Below, in pieces: positions 60,457 to 64,000 of a stretch of DNA of 64,000 bases; within the stretch, counting starts at the first letter, position 1, and the number at the start of each line of letters is the position of its first letter. Below the pieces are notes generated by a model that saw only the letters and a program-made list of their open reading frames with translations, made no database searches and was not told the origin of the DNA. The position numbers and the translations under genes are program-made. The DNA lies in assembly GCF_021603645.1 (NCBI RefSeq), contig NZ_BQHJ01000015.1, positions 62,001 to 126,000 on the forward strand, written 5' to 3'. Source of the DNA: Pseudomonas pseudonitroreducens. Its GTDB lineage: Bacteria; Pseudomonadota; Gammaproteobacteria; Pseudomonadales; Pseudomonadaceae.

Positions 60457-61327
60457 GTCCACTTCCCCCATCGCCCTCGTCACCGGCGCCAGCCGTGGTG
60501 TCGGCAAGGGCATCGCCGAGGCTCTGGGCGCTGCCGGCATGACCGTCTACGTCACCGGGCGCTCGGTCGAGTCGGGCAACGCACGCCTGCGCGGCCAGGT
60601 GATGCACGGCAGCATCCACGAGACGGCGGCGGCCATCGACGCCGCCGGCGGCAAGGGCATCGCCGTGCAGTGTGACCACGCCGATGACGAGCAGGTGCGC
60701 GGGTTGTTCCAGCGCATCGACGCCGAGCACGGCCGCCTCGACCTGCTGGTGAACAACGTCGCCTTCATCCACGAACAACTGATCGATCCCGGCCCATTCT
60801 GGGAGAAGCCGCTGGAGCTGGTGGACATCCTCGACATCGGCCTGCGTTCGGCCTACGTCGCCAGCTACCACGCCGCACCCCTGCTGCTGCGCGCACCGAA
60901 GGCCCTGGTGGCGTTCACCTCATCCTTCGGCGCCGGCTGCTACATGCACGGCCCGGCCTATGGTGCGCAGAAGGCCGGCGTGGACAAGCTCGCGGCAGAC
61001 ATGGCCATCGACTTCGAAGGCACCGGCGTGGCGGCGCTGTCCCTCTGGCTCGGCCCGCAACTGACCGAGCGCACCGCCATCGCCGGCCAGGCCCGCGCCG
61101 AGCAGTACGAGGCCTTCCTCGCCATGGCCGAAACGCCGCAGTTCAATGGGCGGATCATCCAGGCGCTGCTCGCCGACCCGGAACTCGCGCAGCTCTCCGG
61201 GCAGACCCTGGTCAGCGCCGAACTGGCGTTGCGCTATGGCATCCAGGAAGCCGACGGCCGCCAGCCACCGTCCTGGCGCGAGCAACTGGGCGCGCCACGG
61301 GTGCAGCATCCGGCGCGGGTGATCTGA
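60449..61327 (+). CDS. Short-chain dehydrogenase/reductase
   Basis: 292 residues, overlapping the KstD-like gene by 8 bp. Cofactor motif TGASRGVGKGIA at ~13, NNVAF in place of NNAG, and YGAQK (~171-175) as the catalytic Tyr/Lys. Similar to DHRS1-like SDRs. Coupled to the KstD-like flavoprotein, it likely acts on the same intermediate. Confidence 0.92.
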   Translation: MPESTSPIALVTGASRGVGKGIAEALGAAGMTVYVTGRSVESGNARLRGQVMHGSIHETAAAIDAAGGKGIAVQCDHADDEQVRGLFQRIDAEHGRLDLLVNNVAFIHEQLIDPGPFWEKPLELVDILDIGLRSAYVASYHAAPLLLRAPKALVAFTSSFGAGCYMHGPAYGAQKAGVDKLAADMAIDFEGTGVAALSLWLGPQLTERTAIAGQARAEQYEAFLAMAETPQFNGRIIQALLADPELAQLSGQTLVSAELALRYGIQEADGRQPPSWREQLGAPRVQHPARVI

Positions 61328-61950
61328 ACCGAGTGGTTGCGCGGCGGTAGAAATGCCGCAGCTGTTGTGCGCCCCACGCCGTGACCCGGCGTGGGGCATT
61401 TGCGTTCGTGGGCGGCATGCTTTTCGGTAGAGCGGTTCGCGAGCAAGCTCGCTCCTACAGTGACCATTTGCATCAGGCGCAGCTCTTTGTAGGAGCGAGC
61501 TTGCTCGCGAACAGGGCCTGCTCGATGCGCCTGTTGTGCGCCCCACGCCGTGACCCGGCGTGGGACATTTGCGTTCGTGGGCGGCATGCTTTTCGGTAGA
61601 GCGGTTCGCGAGCAAGCTCGCTCCTACAGTGGCCACCTGCATCCGCGCAGCTCTTTGCAGGAGCGAGCTTGCTCGCGAACAGAACCCGCTCGATGCGCCT
61701 GTTGCGCCCCACGCCGGGATTCGGCGTGGGGCGTTTGCGTTCGCGGGCGGCATGCTTTTCGGTAGAGCGGTTCGCGAGCAAGCTCGCTCCTACAGTGACC
61801 ATTTGCATCCGCGCAGCTCTTTGTAGGAGCGAGCTTGCTCGCGAACAGAGCCTGCTCGATGCCAATCCGTAGGGCTTACTACGCCCGGTGTTGCACGCCG
61901 TTTGCCAGCTGCCGGTTTCGACGATGATCGGCCAGGCAAGTTCTGCGCAG
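61328..61950. repeat. REP array, three ~167-bp tandem units
   Basis: Direct repeats start near 61369, 61538 and 61704. Each holds a CCCCACGCC...GGCGTGGGG hairpin, a GGCATGCTTTTCGGTAGAGC block, and a facing pair of GCGAGCAAGCTCGCTCCTAC / GTAGGAGCGAGCTTGCTCGC palindromes (pairs at ~61436-61515, 61607-61681, 61770-61847). No gene. Confidence 0.88.
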
Positions 61951-61980
61951 CAAAACAAAACGGGCCCCGAAGGGCCCGTC
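61951..61980 (-). terminator. Rho-independent terminator of the luciferase-like gene
   Basis: ACGGGCCC-CGAA-GGGCCCGT followed on the minus strand by TTTTGTTTTG, 21 bp after the stop at 62001. Confidence 0.9.
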
Positions 61981-62000
61981 CTGGTGGTTCCGCTCCAGCC

Positions 62001-63134
62001 TCAGGCGATCTGCAGCTTGTCGCGGAAGTAGGGGATGACCTTCTCGCCGATGTTCTTCAGCGTCTCGATCTGTGCCCACTGCGGCACGGTGCCCATCTGG
62101 CAGATGAACAGGATCTCGTCGGCGCCAGCGTCGATCAGGCGCTGCACGTAGCCGATGCAGTCGTTCACCGTGCCGTAGGCGTGGTTGGGGTTCATCATCG
62201 CCATGGTCGGATCGGAGAAGTCCACGGTCACTTCCTCGGAGGCGAAGCGCGAGCGGATCACCGCCTGGCCGTTGCCGTCGACGAAGGTATCGTCCTGCCA
62301 CTTGGCCGGGTCCGGGCGCTCGCCGCCGGCGTACCAGTAGGCGAGCGATTCCATGAAGTAACGCTGGCCACGGACGCCGATGGCGCGGGCCTTCTCGTTG
62401 TCGTCGAGGACAATGGCCGGGCACAGCGCGGCGATGTGGCGGTTCGGGCGGAAGCCGACCTGGTTGGCCTCGTCACGGTTGTCCCAGGCCTCGTGGTACA
62501 CCGCGACCTTCTTGGCGATCTCTTCCGGGCCGCCGAAGCCCAGCACCAGCGCGCCCATGCCGCGGCCGCCGGCGTTCTTCAGCGATTCGGTGTTGGTGCA
62601 GGCCAGGTACATCGGCGGGTGCGGGTCCTGGTAGGGCTTGGGATGGATCGGCCGCCGGGGAATCTTCACGTACACGCCGTCGTGCTCGATCTCGTCCTGC
62701 ACGAACATCTTCGGGATCAGGTACATGGCTTCGTCGATCTGCGGCTGCAGGGTCGCCAGGTCGTAGCCGAAGGTGCCGGCTTCCTGCTGGGTGCCGCCCT
62801 TGCCGACGCCGAAGTGCACGCGGCCGCCGGACAGCAGGTCGAGGGTGGCGATGCGCTCGGCGACCTTCACCGGGTGGTTCATCGCCGGCGGCAGGCAGAC
62901 CACGCCGTGGCCGATGCCGATGCGCTGGGTCTTGCCGGCGACGAAGGCGAGCATGGTTTCCGGCGCGGACATGTGCGAGTAGTTGGTCAGCGCGGTGTGC
63001 TCAACGCACCAGAAGGTGTCGAAGCCGAGCTGGTCGGCCAGCACGGCCTGCTCGACGGTTTCCTCGAAGATGCGGCGGTCGCCTTCGCGGGTGCTGTCCA
63101 GCGTCTGCGCTTCGTAGATCAGAGAGAATTTCAT
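62001..63134 (-). CDS. Luciferase-like (LLM class) flavin-dependent oxidoreductase
   Basis: 377 residues. LLM blocks: FDTFWCVEHTALTNYSHMSAPE, IGIGHGVVCLPPAMNHPVKV, SGGRVHFGVGKGGTQQE, PPMYLACTNTES. AGGGACGCATCCC precedes the ATG. A dyad of the island lies 79 bp upstream. Likely a monooxygenase using FMNH2, perhaps Baeyer-Villiger type on a cyclic ketone; no reductase gene is adjacent. Confidence 0.88.
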   Translation of the reverse strand: MKFSLIYEAQTLDSTREGDRRIFEETVEQAVLADQLGFDTFWCVEHTALTNYSHMSAPETMLAFVAGKTQRIGIGHGVVCLPPAMNHPVKVAERIATLDLLSGGRVHFGVGKGGTQQEAGTFGYDLATLQPQIDEAMYLIPKMFVQDEIEHDGVYVKIPRRPIHPKPYQDPHPPMYLACTNTESLKNAGGRGMGALVLGFGGPEEIAKKVAVYHEAWDNRDEANQVGFRPNRHIAALCPAIVLDDNEKARAIGVRGQRYFMESLAYWYAGGERPDPAKWQDDTFVDGNGQAVIRSRFASEEVTVDFSDPTMAMMNPNHAYGTVNDCIGYVQRLIDAGADEILFICQMGTVPQWAQIETLKNIGEKVIPYFRDKLQIA

Positions 63135-63212
63135 GGGATGCGTCCCTTGTCAGGTTTGGCGGGCCGACGGGCTCTGCCTCGTGGCCATGTTCGATGTTCG
63201 CCGGCGCCGCGG

Positions 63213-63231
63213 AATCGCCCGAACGGACTAC
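63213..63231 (-). promoter_or_regulatory. Regulon dyad toward the luciferase-like gene
   Basis: On the minus strand GTAGTCC-GTTC-GGGCGATT, 79 bp from ATG 63134. Weaker than the KstD and SDR copies by two bases. Confidence 0.55.
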
Positions 63232-63263
63232 GCCGAAGTGCCGGGGGGCAGGGGAGTCGGGAC

Positions 63264-63344
63264 GTAGGATGGGTGGAGCGGAGCGATACCCATGCTGTCT
63301 GTCGACAGCCGCTGCATGGGTATCGCAGGCTCCACCCATCCTAC
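63264..63344. repeat. Long imperfect palindrome (Pseudomonas intergenic hairpin)
   Basis: GTAGGATGGGTGGAGC pairs with GCTCCACCCATCCTAC, and the inner GCGATACCCATGC with GCATGGGTATCGC. May end transcription of the acyl-CoA-dehydrogenase-like gene. Confidence 0.75.
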
Positions 63345-63363
63345 GGGTGCTCCCGGGCCGGGC

Positions 63364-64000
63364 TCAGAGGAAGAAGTCCGTGGAGTCCTGGCCCATGCTC
63401 ACGCCGCCGAGGTTCCAGGCGTACTTGGCCGGGCTGTTGGCGACGTGGGCGCGGCCGGTGTGGATGTCGCGGAAGGCGCGGTTGATCGGGTGCTCGCGGA
63501 AGATGGTGGCGGCGCCGCTGTTGAACATCAGCGTGCTCGCCGCGCGGGCGCACTTGTCCGCGACCAGGGCGGAGTCGTAACGCATCTTCACCCGCTCGGG
63601 CATGCTCAGCGGCTCGCCGTCGCGGGCGCGCTGCATCATCACCTCGAAGTTGCGCAGCAGCACGGTGCGGCACTCGTCGGCGACCACCATGGCATCGGCC
63701 AGCGCCTGCTGTGCGCCGGCGTCCTGGCCCATCCTGCGGCCGTCGTTGACGCCCACGCGGGCGCGGTTGTGCTCGATGAACAGGTTCACCGCGCCCTGCA
63801 GCGCGCCGATGGCCGCCGAGGACACTGCGCGGACGAAGATCTGCCCGAATGGCAGACGGAACAGCGGCGCACTGTTCACTGCGTTGCCCGGGCTGTTCTG
63901 CATGAAGCCGTCGAGGGCGCGGTGCGTGCGGTACTCGGGGACGAAGGCGTCTTCCACCAGCACATCGTGGGAGCCGGTCGCCTCCAGGCCCATCACGTTC
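63364..64000 (-). CDS. Flavin-dependent monooxygenase, HsaA-like (acyl-CoA dehydrogenase fold), N terminus missing
   Basis: The gene enters from the right edge; the last ~212 residues are visible. They match the C-terminal half of the group D monooxygenase/acyl-CoA-dehydrogenase fold. VMGLEATGSHDVLVEDAFVP, NSAPLFRLPFGQ, MFNSGAATIFREHPINRAF and RDIHTGRAHVANSPAKYAW parallel HsaA, the oxygenase that hydroxylates 3-HSA in steroid degradation. Needs a separate flavin reductase. Its position next to KstD- and KshA-like genes supports a ring-hydroxylating role. Confidence 0.85.
   Translation of the reverse strand, partial: NVMGLEATGSHDVLVEDAFVPEYRTHRALDGFMQNSPGNAVNSAPLFRLPFGQIFVRAVSSAAIGALQGAVNLFIEHNRARVGVNDGRRMGQDAGAQQALADAMVVADECRTVLLRNFEVMMQRARDGEPLSMPERVKMRYDSALVADKCARAASTLMFNSGAATIFREHPINRAFRDIHTGRAHVANSPAKYAWNLGGVSMGQDSTDFFL

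Noticed and set aside
61902-63485. A 527-codon plus-strand open frame
   Set aside because: Antisense to the luciferase-like gene, whose protein is clearly of a known family.
1-64000. tRNA, rRNA, prophage, integrase or insertion-sequence genes
   Set aside because: Looked for conserved tRNA arms, rRNA signatures, transposase and integrase motifs by eye; none convincing. A formal scan (tRNAscan, Rfam) could overturn this for small RNAs.

Overview
The window reads as chromosomal DNA of a high-GC gammaproteobacterium, most likely a Pseudomonas of the aeruginosa / citronellolis / nitroreducens type. This is inferred from the strong G/C third-position bias, the abundant GAGCGAGCTTGCTCGCGAAC-type REP palindromes, and the gene content (SdsA-type alkyl sulfatase, DUF1302/DUF1329 pair, many LysR regulators). 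No rRNA, tRNA, CRISPR array, transposase, integrase or phage gene was recognised.

Layout. (1) 1-8.7 kb: a catabolic/uptake operon with a flavin reductase (5' end outside the window), a luciferase-like monooxygenase, a 4-OT-type tautomerase, an alpha/beta hydrolase, a peptide-type ABC transporter (two permeases and a fused double ATPase) and an aldehyde dehydrogenase, followed by a TetR regulator. (2) 8.7-12.1 kb: an M48 metalloprotease lipoprotein, a small exported protein and a CHASE2 membrane protein broken by an in-frame stop. (3) 12.2-31.7 kb: general genes, including GNAT, LysE, DyP peroxidase, LysR/SDR and LysR/EamA divergent pairs, a methyltransferase, a block of small exported proteins, a DUF3313 lipoprotein, an alkyl sulfatase, a DUF502 protein, a glycine-zipper protein, a GlxA-type AraC regulator, a 2-hydroxyacid dehydrogenase and DinB. 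(4) 31.7-41.7 kb: an iron-siderophore uptake locus with a FecBCDE-like ABC transporter, an OmpR/EnvZ-type two-component system and a TonB receptor, then a fosmidomycin-resistance-type MFS pump. A 1.1 kb REP array sits inside it. (5) 41.9-45.2 kb: a hydrolase, a GFA protein and an autotransporter with a tyrosine-phosphatase passenger. (6) 45.8-64 kb: a catabolic island resembling steroid (or other polycyclic alicyclic) degradation. It has AraC and LuxR regulators, a KshA-like Rieske oxygenase, two SDRs, an HSL-type hydrolase, a degenerate RibB/RibA-like fusion, an Old Yellow Enzyme homologue, an exported SurE, DUF1329/DUF1302 envelope proteins, a KstD-like flavoprotein dehydrogenase, a luciferase-like monooxygenase and an HsaA-like flavin monooxygenase (cut by the window end).

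Two regulatory patterns tie genes together. In the 47-63 kb island a 19-bp dyad of the form TAGTCC-N4-GGACGA occurs six times. It lies 60-100 bp upstream of KshA, the SDR operon, DUF1302, KstD, the luciferase-like gene and a 55-residue membrane protein, and it points toward each start. This defines a probable regulon, and the local LuxR-type protein is the obvious candidate binder. In the siderophore locus an identical 21-bp element (with a second half-site at the same 31-bp offset) lies exactly 113 bp upstream of both the binding-protein start and the TonB-receptor start. The two-component genes diverge from the first copy. Candidate Fur boxes lie between each element and its start codon.

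Genes are tightly packed. The larger gaps are REP/palindrome arrays (36.9-38.0, 45.2-45.8, 53.9-54.4, 61.3-62.0 kb) or apparently empty sequence (22.05-22.81 and 27.0-27.45 kb).
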